Origin: Phycisphaerales bacterium
GTDB lineage: Bacteria; Planctomycetota; Phycisphaerae; Phycisphaerales; SM1A02
DNA length: 64,000 nucleotides
Direction: 5' to 3'
Assembly: GCA_029245245.1 (NCBI GenBank)
Contig: JAQWPT010000007.1
Span: forward strand, 41,942-105,941
The translations under genes and the position numbers were made by a program. Below the pieces are notes generated by a model. That model was not told where the DNA came from and did no database searches. It saw only the letters and a program-made list of their open reading frames with translations. Below are positions 33,007-42,378 of this stretch, piece by piece (position 1 is the first letter of the stretch; every line of letters starts with the position of its first letter).

Positions 33007-34836
33007 TCAGCGGCCTGCGAGTTGCCGCACCGTCATCATGAAGGTGCGACTCATGTTCCGATGCAGGAGAATGGCGAGGACGCCCCACACGGCACCACTG
33101 AAGAATCCGCTGCCGAGCACCAGCCAGGTCCCCAGGTTGGATGCAGGATCGAGGCGGGAGATCCAGGACATGGGGTCGAGGCAGAACAGCAACAGATTCA
33201 CGGGGCTGATGCTCATGACCAGGAGCCCAAGGACCTGGGTACTGCTGGAAATGGTCATGGAGCAGAAACTCAGCAGGGCGGTAAGTCCACCGACGATGAT
33301 GACCGCTGCCACGACGGAGCCGATGGTTCCCTGGCTCCGGATCGACCACAACAGGCCGACCATCACGCAGAAGGCGATGAACGGGATGAACATCACGGTG
33401 AAGGCGACCACGCCCTGCCAGAGGATGAAGGGGGCTTCGACCGTGTCTCCGGAGATGGTCGTAAGGACCTGGTCGGTGGTTGCTCCAAATCCATCCAGCA
33501 GGACGTACCCCATTGCCAGCAGAAGGGAGCCGATGGGCGCGAGCATCATTGGCAGGAGGTAGCGCACCAGGCCCTTGTGCTTGCCGGCAAGGTAGGGGCC
33601 GGGCTGGATGGGAGTGGTGAGGATGATGTCCAGGGTGCCGTCCTCGCGTTCCCGGCTGACAGCCGTGGCGCTGAGGTTGACCGCGGTCAGGATCACGATG
33701 CACACCTCGGCGAAGACCAGGAAGCCGATGGCGGTCCGCAGGGTTCCCAGGCTGAGTTGTCCTCCGCAGTGGAGCCAGAGCAGGGCGATGGTGCCGACCA
33801 GGCCCGCGCCGACGAAGGACCATCGTCCGATCAGGCCCGCAAGGTTGCCGGCATCCCGGTGCGATTCCCTCCAGGAGATCGCGTTTTCTCCCACCGGTCG
33901 AGGGTCGCGTTCCAGGGTGCCGCGTGGTGCACGACCGATCACACTGCGCAGGATGCTGTCCATCTGCCCGTTGCGGGCGAACAGTCGGACGCAGGTGGTG
34001 GAGAAGGCCACCAGGGCGACACTCGTCAGCAGGCAGAGCCAGCAGAAGGTGTCGATGGGCTTGGCCAGCCAGAGTCGCGTCAGCCACCCGAACTCATCGC
34101 TGGTACGAGGCACGTAGGAGTTCGATGCCAGCAGTACTTCCAGGGCGAGGAATGGATTCAGAGGCGTCATGGCCGTGGTCCACTGTGCCCCGTCTCCTCC
34201 GGGGATCGAGGTGCGCAGGACCATGTCCAGGGCGTAGGTTCCGAAGAGGTACAGCACCACGCCGGCGTAGAAAAGGAACACGGCACGCCGTCCCCCTGCT
34301 CGAGTCACGCTGAGGGTCACGGCGATGCTCGCAACCAGCAGGGCGGAGGAGGCGGCGATCAGGAAGGATCCGAAGATCGATCCATCGGGAACACCGCCAA
34401 AGAACTGGAGCACCATGAACAGGGGAAGACTCGACACCAGGAGGGCGAGGATGAAGAACAGCCGGCCGAAGAGATTGCCCAGGACGATCTGGAGCGAGTT
34501 CAGTGGTGTCGAAAGCAGGATCTCCCAGGTGCGGGGATTGGCCTCGTGCGCGATGGCCCCGGCCATGAACACGGGCGTCAGCAGGCACACGAGCAGGACC
34601 TGGATGATGCTTACGAACGCGAAGATCATCGCCCCGGTGGTCGCCAGCGATCGCAGCGATGTGGTCGAGGAGGTGAAGTTCACCAGGAGCATCAGGAGCA
34701 TCAGGAGAATCAGGGCCCCAAGGAATCCGCCCCGGATCACCAGTTGGCGCATCCGCAACGAGCCCCCCGTCACCACGCGAACGCAGATCGGGTTGGTTGG
34801 AAGCAGTCGCAGGAACCAGTTGAGGATGGCAGGCAT
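33007..34836 (-). CDS. Double-module ABC-2-type permease
   Basis: A 609-residue integral membrane protein with about 12 membrane segments arranged as two ABC-2-like halves. Each half has an amphipathic signature before a helix: AIAHEANPRTWEILLSTPLN in the first and AVSREREDGTLDIILTTPIQ in the second, both of the E/R..GT.E.LL.TP form of gliding/Cu-export-type permeases. A half-size ATPase is needed but is not encoded next to it. ATG 34836 gives the natural N-terminus (MPAILNWFLRLLP). A fused pair of permease halves in one chain would remove the need for dimerisation. Substrate unknown. Confidence 0.85.
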   Translation of the reverse strand: MPAILNWFLRLLPTNPICVRVVTGGSLRMRQLVIRGGFLGALILLMLLMLLVNFTSSTTSLRSLATTGAMIFAFVSIIQVLLVCLLTPVFMAGAIAHEANPRTWEILLSTPLNSLQIVLGNLFGRLFFILALLVSSLPLFMVLQFFGGVPDGSIFGSFLIAASSALLVASIAVTLSVTRAGGRRAVFLFYAGVVLYLFGTYALDMVLRTSIPGGDGAQWTTAMTPLNPFLALEVLLASNSYVPRTSDEFGWLTRLWLAKPIDTFCWLCLLTSVALVAFSTTCVRLFARNGQMDSILRSVIGRAPRGTLERDPRPVGENAISWRESHRDAGNLAGLIGRWSFVGAGLVGTIALLWLHCGGQLSLGTLRTAIGFLVFAEVCIVILTAVNLSATAVSREREDGTLDIILTTPIQPGPYLAGKHKGLVRYLLPMMLAPIGSLLLAMGYVLLDGFGATTDQVLTTISGDTVEAPFILWQGVVAFTVMFIPFIAFCVMVGLLWSIRSQGTIGSVVAAVIIVGGLTALLSFCSMTISSSTQVLGLLVMSISPVNLLLFCLDPMSWISRLDPASNLGTWLVLGSGFFSGAVWGVLAILLHRNMSRTFMMTVRQLAGR

Positions 34837-35413
34837 CGTGAACAGCTCTTTCCCTCGGGGTCGAGACTCCATGCTCCCACATTCCATCGGGTCGAGCCCC
34901 CCCCCTGTGTCCGAAAAGGGGATTGGGCCCCGGTTTCTTCACCATCCGCCATGCTGAGCCTTGCGGCCGGGGGGCATCCCACGAATAATGAACCCAGACG
35001 ATTCCCCGGTGGTGTTGGATGCAGGGACGTTCCTGCATTCCCCCCGGTTTCTCGGTCAGCCCATGACGACACGGGCTCGACTGTTTCCACCGGCTCCGGC
35101 CGGCGATCCGAGGCTCCAAGCCTCCGCGGTTCCCCGTGTGTGATCGATAGATTGAAGTCGAAAGTACTGCGAACCATGCAGGTTCTGAATCAAGTTTCCA
35201 TTCCCACACCATGCCGGTCCGGTTCCGAGACGGAACCAGCCGGAGGCTCCCGGTCCGCCCAGGCGGTCTCGATGGAGTGCATGGGCCCGGGGGCCTGCAT
35301 CTGAGGCAGCGGGTTCGCTGCAACAACGTGTCGTCACGGGGCCGCGTTTCTTCGCGGCCGGGTGCTCCATGCACCCCTGATCATGCCCTGAAGAAGGGCC
35401 TTGGTGGCTGCAC
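34837..35413 (+). other. Long non-coding region and leader of RNase Y
   Basis: 577 nt with no supported gene, between the divergent permease and rny. A C9 run lies near 34897-34905. Short inverted repeats are frequent, the clearest being the tandem hairpins at 35340-35376 immediately upstream of rny. The length and structure are unusual for this compact genome and suggest a long structured 5' leader or a small RNA on the plus strand. Confidence 0.5.
35340..35376 (+). promoter_or_regulatory. Two tandem perfect hairpins in the RNase Y leader
   Basis: GGCCGCG (35340-35346) pairs with CGCGGCC (35353-35359) around TTTCTT. GGGTGC (35360-35365) pairs with GCACCC (35371-35376) around TCCAT. The two stems abut with no spacer, 37 nt before the rny ATG, so they could stack coaxially in an mRNA leader. 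Neither is followed by a T-run. Confidence 0.4.
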
Positions 35414-37000
35414 ATGCAACCCGTACTTGCTGAGCTCACTCTGACCGCCACGATCGGCATCGCGATCGCGGCATTTCTCATCGGCGGATTCGCGGGAGTG
35501 ATCCTCATCCGACTGCTGACAGGCGGGACTATCCGGGCGGCACGCCGGGACGCAGAGAACCTGCGGCAGAAGGCGATCGCCGAGGCCGAGGCTGCGCAGC
35601 GGAAGGCGGAGCTGGAAATCGAGCGAATGCTCGTGGAACGTCGTGAGGCACTCGAGCACGAACTCGATGACGCCCGACAGCAGATCAAGAAGGACCAGGG
35701 ACGGCTTCAGAACCGGGAAGACACCCTGGACCGGAAGATGGAGCAGCTCTCGAACCGTGAATCGAAACTCGACACGCGTGACAGCAGAATCTCCGACCGG
35801 GAATCGGAACTGGATGGACGCGAAAAGGAACTGGACGAAAGCCGGAGCCAGGCCGTGAAGCGGCTGTCCGAGATCAGCCAACTCTCCATCGATGATGCCC
35901 GGGCCCAGTTGATGGACGAAGTCCGACTGGCCAGCGAGCACGAGGCCGCCGGCCTCCGACGCAGCATCCTGGAACAGGCCGAGGCCAGCGCCCGCAACGA
36001 CAGCCGGGAGATCACGCTCATGGCGATCCAGCGGTACGCGGCCGAGCATGTCGCCGACAGCACCGTGCGATCCGTCAAGATCCCGTCCGACGACCTCAAG
36101 GGGCGGATCATCGGCCGCGAGGGCCGCAATATCCGGGCCCTGGAACGTGCGACGGGGGTGGACGTGCTGGTGGACGACACTCCAGGTGTCATCGCGGTCT
36201 CCTGCTTCGATCCGATCCGCCGTGCCATCGCCGGCGAGGCCCTGCAGAAACTGGTGGCCGATGGGCGAGTGCACCCGACCCGCATCGAGGAGGTCGTGGA
36301 GTCCGTTCGCAAGGACATGCAGGACCGCATTCGAAAGCACGGCAACGAAGCGATCATGGAAGCGGAGATCCGGGGACTGAATCCGAAGATCATCGAGGCG
36401 ATGGGGAAACTCCACTTTCGAACGAGCTACGGGCAGAACGTCCTTCGGCACTCGATGGAAGTCGCCTACCTCAGCCAGATCATCGCCGACCAGCTCGGCC
36501 TCGATGGCGAACTCGCCAGGCGATGCGGATTTCTGCACGACATCGGCAAGGCGATGGACCACGAGATGGAAGGTGGGCATCCCGCCATCGGCATGGAGTT
36601 CTGCAGTCGCAACGGCGAGAAATCCGAGGCGGTACTCAACGCCATCGGTGGGCACCACGGTGACATACCCGCGACCACCGCGTACACGCCGATCGTCATG
36701 GCTGCCGATGCCGTCTCCGGTGCCCGGCCGGGAGCTCGACGCGAGTCGATGGAGATGTACGTCAAGCGACTTGAGCAGTTGGAAGGTCTGGCGACCGAGA
36801 TCGCGGAGGTCACCGAAGCTCATGCCATCCAGGCCGGACGGGAAGTTCGAGTCATCGTCGATGCCCACAAGGCCGATGACGACATGTCCTTCCTGATCGC
36901 CGAGAAGATCGCCAAGCGCGTCGAAGAAGAGATGACTTTCCCGGGCGAGATCAAGGTCACCGTGCTGCGCGAGGTCCGAGCCGAGGCGACTGCCCGCTGA
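35414..37000 (+). CDS. rny: Ribonuclease Y
   Basis: A 528-residue membrane-anchored endoribonuclease that starts mRNA decay. An N-terminal membrane helix (residues about 11-33) leads into a long charged coiled coil to about 190, a KH domain with [15 protein letters not shown], and an HD domain with HSMEVAYL and [10 protein letters not shown] (metal ligands). Length and order are those of Rny. The ATG at 35414 has GGTGG about 7 nt upstream. EF-P follows 68 nt downstream. The long hairpin-rich leader may be a target of its own activity, which is inference. Confidence 0.96.
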   Translation: MQPVLAELTLTATIGIAIAAFLIGGFAGVILIRLLTGGTIRAARRDAENLRQKAIAEAEAAQRKAELEIERMLVERREALEHELDDARQQIKKDQGRLQNREDTLDRKMEQLSNRESKLDTRDSRISDRESELDGREKELDESRSQAVKRLSEISQLSIDDARAQLMDEVRLASEHEAAGLRRSILEQAEASARNDSREITLMAIQRYAAEHVADSTVRSVKIPSDDLKGRIIGREGRNIRALERATGVDVLVDDTPGVIAVSCFDPIRRAIAGEALQKLVADGRVHPTRIEEVVESVRKDMQDRIRKHGNEAIMEAEIRGLNPKIIEAMGKLHFRTSYGQNVLRHSMEVAYLSQIIADQLGLDGELARRCGFLHDIGKAMDHEMEGGHPAIGMEFCSRNGEKSEAVLNAIGGHHGDIPATTAYTPIVMAADAVSGARPGARRESMEMYVKRLEQLEGLATEIAEVTEAHAIQAGREVRVIVDAHKADDDMSFLIAEKIAKRVEEEMTFPGEIKVTVLREVRAEATAR

Positions 37001-37068
37001 ACCGACCCCTGTGGTACCCTGTGCCGCTTCGATCACCCGTGTCCATTTCCCAAGAGGTGTTGAACGTC

Positions 37069-37644
37069 ATGACCATCAAAGCCACCGATCTCAAGCGTGG
37101 ACAGGCGCTGCTCTGGGAAGGTCAGTTGCAGGTCGTACTCGGTACCGAGTTCGTCAAGCCTGGCAAGGGGCCGGCCTACGTCCAGGCCAAGATGAAGAAC
37201 ATCGAGACGGGCACCATCAAGGTCAATCGACTCAACTCTTCGGACAAGGTCGATGATGTCACGATCGATCGCCGGACCATGCAGTACCTCTACGACTCCA
37301 GCGGCCAGGGCAACGGCCCGTTCGTCTTCATGGACACGGAATCCTTCGACCAGTTCGAGATCGACGGCGACGTCATCCCGGCCGAGCAGACCCAGTGGAT
37401 GAAGGAGAACGTCGAGGTTCTGATCATGATGTACGGGACCAAGGCGCTGGGCATCGAATTGCCGACGGTGGTCGAACTCGAGATCACCGAGACCACGCCG
37501 CAGCCCAAGGGTGCGACGGCCACGAACCAGCTCAAGGAAGCGACCGTGGAGACCGGGGCCCGCGTTCGCGTTCCACCGTTCATCGAGGTCGGGCAGGGCG
37601 TCCGGATCAACCCCGAGAACGGCGAGTACCTCGGCAAGGCCTGA
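37069..37644 (+). CDS. efp: Translation elongation factor P
   Basis: A 191-residue EF-P, which relieves ribosome stalling at polyproline. Three beta-barrel domains are recognisable; the tip loop reads KPGKGPAY with Lys33 at the modified position (Lys in beta-lysylated and 5-aminopentanolylated types, not Arg). The C-terminal GARVRVPPFIEVGQGVRINPENGEY is the EF-P signature. ATG 37069 has AGAGGTG 10 nt upstream. No EpmA/EpmB/EpmC gene is adjacent. The Pro-rich linkers of PdhC, SucB and the LysM protein in this window are natural EF-P clients. Confidence 0.96.
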   Translation: MTIKATDLKRGQALLWEGQLQVVLGTEFVKPGKGPAYVQAKMKNIETGTIKVNRLNSSDKVDDVTIDRRTMQYLYDSSGQGNGPFVFMDTESFDQFEIDGDVIPAEQTQWMKENVEVLIMMYGTKALGIELPTVVELEITETTPQPKGATATNQLKEATVETGARVRVPPFIEVGQGVRINPENGEYLGKA

Positions 37645-37648
37645 TCGG

Positions 37649-38461
37649 TCAGTCGACTGCGACCTGTTCGAAGATCGCCAGCAGTTGTTCATTCGAGAGC
37701 GTCTCGGGCCGAACCGATGGATCGATGCCATCGGGCAGCGTTGTGTCGCGCCCAAGGATGCGCCCCAGTTGCTTGCGGCGGGCCGTGAAGAGCATGGTGA
37801 CGAACCGGGCGAAGCCGTCGGGATCGGGTGGGTGCCCGGCCGGGCGAGGGCGGATGGCCACCATGGCACTGAGAACCTTCGGCTGCGGCCAGAAGCAGGT
37901 GGGGGGGACGTCGCCGATGCGTTCGATCGTGGCGAAGATGGAGGCGATGATGCCAAGTGGACCTCGTTGCCGGGTCCCGGGCTTCGCCAGCAGTCGGTCC
38001 GCGACTTCTCGCTGGATGGTGACGAACTGCCCCTGGCAGTCGGGGTGGTGCAGCAGCAGCTCGATCATGAGCGGGCTGGCCACCTGGTAGGGAAGGTTTG
38101 CAACCAGGAGGAACGGGGCTCCTGCCAGTGATTCCACCAGTGCAGGGGAGAGTCGGCGGCCACGGGCAAGGCAGTCTCCACGGACCAGGGTGATGCGATC
38201 AGCCAGTCGATCCTCCACGAGGTCGGCCAGCCCGTGATCGATTTCGCTGGCGATGACCTCGGCGCCGGCATCGAGCAGGGCTTCGGTCAGGGTTCCGGTT
38301 CCGGGACCGACTTCCAGGACCCGGGTTCCGGGCTCGATGCCCGCGGCCTGCACGAGTCGGAGCAGTTGGTTGTGGTCGTGCAGGAAGTTCTGCCCGAACC
38401 GTTTTCTCGGTGCCAGGTTACGGGCGTCGAGCAGGGCACGGATCTCGGTCAGCGACTGCAT
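37649..38461 (-). CDS. rsmA: 16S rRNA dimethyladenosine transferase RsmA (KsgA)
   Basis: A 270-residue methyltransferase that dimethylates A1518 and A1519 of 16S rRNA late in 30S assembly. RFGQNFLHD, VLEVGPGTGTLTEALL (SAM motif) and the catalytic VANLPYQVASPL are intact. It is the last gene of the minus-strand operon starting at ribH and begins 5 nt after mtnP. It ends 4 nt from the convergent efp. Confidence 0.96.
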   Translation of the reverse strand: MQSLTEIRALLDARNLAPRKRFGQNFLHDHNQLLRLVQAAGIEPGTRVLEVGPGTGTLTEALLDAGAEVIASEIDHGLADLVEDRLADRITLVRGDCLARGRRLSPALVESLAGAPFLLVANLPYQVASPLMIELLLHHPDCQGQFVTIQREVADRLLAKPGTRQRGPLGIIASIFATIERIGDVPPTCFWPQPKVLSAMVAIRPRPAGHPPDPDGFARFVTMLFTARRKQLGRILGRDTTLPDGIDPSVRPETLSNEQLLAIFEQVAVD

Positions 38462-38466
38462 GGTGC

Positions 38467-39363
38467 TCAGGTCCGGGCCGGATCGAAGCGGCGATCAAGG
38501 AGGGGGGCGAGGCGTTGCTGGACCTCTTCATCGATGCGTCCAGGCTCGGTCCAGATCGCGTGATCGAGTGCCGAGTGGGCCCGGCTCGACTGCTCGGTGA
38601 GGGTGGTCGGATCGGACAGGGCTGCGCGAAGCAGGTCAAGAGCCGCCTCCGTGGATCGCTGCAGGTTGGCGAGGATCGTCTCGAGCACGGAGTCGCCATC
38701 GGTGTCGCGCCAGGCGTCCCAGTCCGTGGGAAGAGCTACCAGTGCATAGCCGAGTTCCGCTTCGCGGGCCAGGCGTGCTTCGGGCATGGCGGTCATGCCT
38801 ACCACGTCGGCTCCCATGGCGCGATGCATGCGTGATTCAGCCCGGGTCGAGAATCCGGGTCCTTCCATGCACACGTAGGTGCCGGTGGAGTGCACGGTGC
38901 CCTTGATCCCGTCGGCCGCGACTTGGAGATGCCCGTGCAGGATGTCGCAGCAGGGATCGGCGAGTTCCACGTGCACCGCGATGTCATCGAAGAAGGTGCG
39001 TGGCCGATGGATGGTCCGGTCGATGATCTGGTCGCACAGCACGACGTCTCCGGGGCTGATGTGCTCCTGAAGCGAGCCGGTCGCGCCCGAGGCGATGATG
39101 TGCGTGCACCCGAGCATCTTCAGGGCGAAGAGGTTGGCCCGGTAGGGAACGTGGGTTGGATTGAAGACGTGTCCATGGCCATGGCGAAGCACGATCGCCA
39201 CGTCGCAACCACCGAATCGCCCGGTCGTGATCGGTGCGCTGGGGTTCCCGAACGGGGTCGAGATGTCATGCTCCTGGATGTCCCCTTCCAGTTCCGCGTG
39301 CAACCGATCGCCGAGCCCGGTGCCCCCGATGAGTCCGATGCGGATGGGTGTACGGGCATCCAT
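38467..39363 (-). CDS. mtnP: S-methyl-5'-thioadenosine phosphorylase
   Basis: A 298-residue purine-nucleoside phosphorylase of the MTAP type, which splits methylthioadenosine in methionine salvage. IGLIGGTGLGDRL, STPFGNPSAPI, RHGHGHVFNPTHVPYRANLFAL, DQIIDRTIHRPRTFF and the CMEGPGFSTRAES block are the MTAP signatures. The C-terminal 50 residues extend slightly beyond typical MTAP. ATG 39363 follows the lptD stop by 5 nt. Its position in an operon with ribosome and envelope genes seems housekeeping rather than pathway-based. Confidence 0.93.
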   Translation of the reverse strand: MDARTPIRIGLIGGTGLGDRLHAELEGDIQEHDISTPFGNPSAPITTGRFGGCDVAIVLRHGHGHVFNPTHVPYRANLFALKMLGCTHIIASGATGSLQEHISPGDVVLCDQIIDRTIHRPRTFFDDIAVHVELADPCCDILHGHLQVAADGIKGTVHSTGTYVCMEGPGFSTRAESRMHRAMGADVVGMTAMPEARLAREAELGYALVALPTDWDAWRDTDGDSVLETILANLQRSTEAALDLLRAALSDPTTLTEQSSRAHSALDHAIWTEPGRIDEEVQQRLAPLLDRRFDPART

Positions 39364-39368
39364 GGGAT

Positions 39369-42338
39369 TCAGTAGTTGACCTGGCCGAGCTGGGCCCCGA
39401 CACGGGTTTCGCCACGAACCTGGTCGTAGCTCACGTAGAAGATGAAGTCGAAGTCGGGGAAGGCACGGACGACCGAGGCCTGCACAGATCGGAAGTCCTC
39501 GCGGACGAAGTCCCACTGTGGAATGACCGCGATGTCGTACTTGTCGGAGATCTCGTAGTTTCCTCCGAAGGCGAGCAGTTTCGTGTCCGTGACATTGATG
39601 AACCGGTACTCGACGAAGGTGGAGAACCGTGGACTGTGCGTCAACTCGATGCCCGAGGCGGCGCGCATGAAGGTGTCACGATCGAGATCCCAGATGCCCT
39701 GGCCGACGAACGCGAGGCTGTCGCTGAACTGGAGCGTGTAGCTGCCCTGCGCGAAGTTGCCCAGTTGCGAGTATCCAGGTTCCCAGTCGAAGAACTGGGG
39801 AGTGGGGAATCGGTTTTCCTCGGATTCCGTGCTCATCACCAGCGAGGCATCGATGGTCAGCCAGTCAACGTCGTACCAGCGACCGGGCCCGCCACGCTGG
39901 GTCTGCAGGGTGTTGCGGAGGCCGACGCGGACCACGCCGCCGGTGGACAGGTTGTCGAAGAGTGGATCGTAGATGGGGGTATCGAGGATGTCATAGTTGG
40001 AAGTGGAGTACCAGGCCATGAAGTAGGGCTCGATGAGGTGCCGAAGTCGGTGGAGATCGAAGAGATCGCTGTTGACGTCGTTGAAGACCCGCTGGAGCAC
40101 GGTGTTGATCCGGACACCGCCGCTGCCGTAGTACTGGTGCTTCGATTCCTCGGCTCCACCGGTGGTGTCATCTTCGAAGTAGGAGACGATCTGTCCCATC
40201 GCGAAGGGCGTGATGTTGAACGCGCCCCATTGCAGGGGCATCGAGATGTTCTGCCGGGTCGAGAGTCGATTCACCCAGGAGGAACGAAGCCCCTGGTACT
40301 GGGCGGCATTCTTGATCGGCTCGTTTGCGCCGAAGGGGGAGCCATCCGGGTTGGTGAAGGTCGAGGCACGCAGGCCGCTGTTGGCCGGGGTGCCTTCGGG
40401 AATGACGATCTGCATGCGTGATGCGTTGTACTGGCTCGACCAGGTCAGCATGTCGCCGAACAGCGAGTCGCCGAATCGCATGTAGGACAGCTCCGGAAGC
40501 TTGTTGACCTGGTAGCCCTGCGAGGCGATCAGCCAGCTGTTGGAGATGAAGTTGTTGAGTGTGTACTTGCCCAGGACGGTGAAGGCGGTGTTCCTGGATT
40601 CGTTCTTGAGGTAGAGGCTGGATTCGTACTCGCGGCGGTCCCGGTAATCGTCTTCCCGCCAGGCACTGATGTAGGTCGCATCGGACATGTAGGACAACTG
40701 GCCCTGGAACATCCATGACTCGCTGAGCTTGATGGTCTGCTGCCAGAGGGCCGCGTACCGATAGTCCTTGGGAACCTCCATGCTGATGCCGGTGTCGGTG
40801 CGTTGCGTGCCGCTGTCCTTGATTCCGTAGAGATCCAGGGCCATGCTGTTGTCGGCGGTCTCGAGTTCCCAGTCGATGCCGCCACCGATGCCACGCTCGG
40901 TGTACCCGTCGATATCGAAGGTCAGGTCCTGCCCGTCGGGAGGCTCCCAGCCCGCGAGGGAGAAGAAATCCCAGGTCGTCTCGACGATGCCACCCTCGTA
41001 TTCACCCCAGCCACTGCGGACACCGCGGAGTGGAAAGTTGATGATGGGGCCTGAGTACTGGGGCCACCACAACATGGGGAATCCTCCAGCCTCGAGGGTG
41101 TTCCCGGTCGAGTCGATCATGAGTTCATCGGCCGCCTCGGATCCGGTCTCGGTCAAGCCTCCGGGAACCTGGTGGACGACCACCGAGTTGGCGCCAACGG
41201 CCAGCGTCGGGGTCGCAAAGGAGGAGGCGGAGACCGTGACGTGCTTGGCGCTCCACTGGTTCTCGGCGATCTGCTTCATCTCGCTGGCCCGGGCGAAGAC
41301 GGGCAGGGATCGCTTGCGATCGTAGGTCCGGAGCACCGCGTCGAGCATGATGGCCTGGTCGCTCTGGAAGTCGTAGTACATCCTCGGAGCGCGGACGACG
41401 TAATCATCCTTGTCGGATTCTGCCTTGACCGCTCCCTCGAGGTAGACACCTCGCACGTCTTCCATGCTCAGGCGCCGGGAGGTGAGATCACGGACCGATC
41501 CGGGCTCCATGAACACCACGGCCCGGTCGGCAGAGAGTCGGAGATTGCCGGTGGTTTCACCGGGGCCGGGTCGGTAGTCCAGGACGACGTTGCCATCGGC
41601 GATGAGGGTGTTCTCGTCTTCGCTGGTTTCCAGTTTGACGGTCCTGGCCGAGAAGGACACCACGCCACCGGGACGGCGCAACCAGGGGCGGGGTGCCTGC
41701 TGCACTTCCCCGGTCGGGAGGTATTCGCCCGGCAGGGAACCGCCGGGAGTTGGTACGAACTTGGGAGGCTGTGCGTTGGCGAGGACTTCCGGGTACTGGC
41801 CGAGCACGGGTTTGCCGGACTGGAGGCTCTGGAGGTATTCGGCCAGGCGGGCCTCGGCCTTTCGCAGCATGCTTGTATTGGGTGCGGGTTGCTCGATCAT
41901 CAAGGCAACGTTCAGGTTCACCTTGCCCCGGGCGCTCCCGACGACCAGCAGGTTGCGTCCCTTGGGACCGCGGCCGGCTTCGCTGGTGCGGTGCCAGGCG
42001 TCGGGAAGCCACACTGCCAACTGGTTGATCAGTCCATCCTTGCTGGGTACCCGGTTGAGCCAGACCACGGCGAGTTCACCTTCGAAGGTGAAGCCGGCGA
42101 TCTGGATCAGTACGTCACCACTGAGCACGATTCGCTTGGTGTCGTCAACGGTCCATGCCGACGCCTTGGAGGCATTGATGTTGATGTTCCCGGTGCGGGG
42201 CTCGATGGGCAGCACGGCGCCACTGAGACGATCGCCGGTGTAGGAACGCGGCGGTGTGGCATCGGCGGCATGGATCACCGATGCCGGAGCCAGCACGCAG
42301 AGCCCTGCCGAGAGAATCAGCAGTGTGAATCGTGCCAT
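39369..42338 (-). CDS. lptD: LPS-assembly outer-membrane protein LptD (OstA/Imp)
   Basis: A 989-residue outer-membrane protein. The signal peptide (MARFTLLILSAGLCVLAPASVIHA) is followed by an OstA-like periplasmic part (SASAWTVDDTKRIVLSGDVLIQIAG-type strands, VNRVPSKDG) of about 380 residues that is longer than usual, then LptD barrel motifs (GGFPMLWWPQYSG, GIGGGIDWELETADN, FFSLAGW) and alternating strands to a final Tyr. LptD inserts lipopolysaccharide at the outer surface with LptE. ATG 42338 is 40 nt after ftsY. The gene shows that the organism has a genuine outer membrane with LPS transport. Confidence 0.9.
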   Translation of the reverse strand: MARFTLLILSAGLCVLAPASVIHAADATPPRSYTGDRLSGAVLPIEPRTGNININASKASAWTVDDTKRIVLSGDVLIQIAGFTFEGELAVVWLNRVPSKDGLINQLAVWLPDAWHRTSEAGRGPKGRNLLVVGSARGKVNLNVALMIEQPAPNTSMLRKAEARLAEYLQSLQSGKPVLGQYPEVLANAQPPKFVPTPGGSLPGEYLPTGEVQQAPRPWLRRPGGVVSFSARTVKLETSEDENTLIADGNVVLDYRPGPGETTGNLRLSADRAVVFMEPGSVRDLTSRRLSMEDVRGVYLEGAVKAESDKDDYVVRAPRMYYDFQSDQAIMLDAVLRTYDRKRSLPVFARASEMKQIAENQWSAKHVTVSASSFATPTLAVGANSVVVHQVPGGLTETGSEAADELMIDSTGNTLEAGGFPMLWWPQYSGPIINFPLRGVRSGWGEYEGGIVETTWDFFSLAGWEPPDGQDLTFDIDGYTERGIGGGIDWELETADNSMALDLYGIKDSGTQRTDTGISMEVPKDYRYAALWQQTIKLSESWMFQGQLSYMSDATYISAWREDDYRDRREYESSLYLKNESRNTAFTVLGKYTLNNFISNSWLIASQGYQVNKLPELSYMRFGDSLFGDMLTWSSQYNASRMQIVIPEGTPANSGLRASTFTNPDGSPFGANEPIKNAAQYQGLRSSWVNRLSTRQNISMPLQWGAFNITPFAMGQIVSYFEDDTTGGAEESKHQYYGSGGVRINTVLQRVFNDVNSDLFDLHRLRHLIEPYFMAWYSTSNYDILDTPIYDPLFDNLSTGGVVRVGLRNTLQTQRGGPGRWYDVDWLTIDASLVMSTESEENRFPTPQFFDWEPGYSQLGNFAQGSYTLQFSDSLAFVGQGIWDLDRDTFMRAASGIELTHSPRFSTFVEYRFINVTDTKLLAFGGNYEISDKYDIAVIPQWDFVREDFRSVQASVVRAFPDFDFIFYVSYDQVRGETRVGAQLGQVNY

Positions 42339-42378
42339 GGGATGGTGGGAGAATCCCGATTCCGTTCGCACGGAAGGA

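Noticed and set aside
32980..35304. Long plus-strand open frame antisense to the ABC permease
   Set aside because: The product is a low-complexity Gly/Gln/His/Glu-rich sequence, the mirror of hydrophobic codons; the permease on the other strand is well supported.
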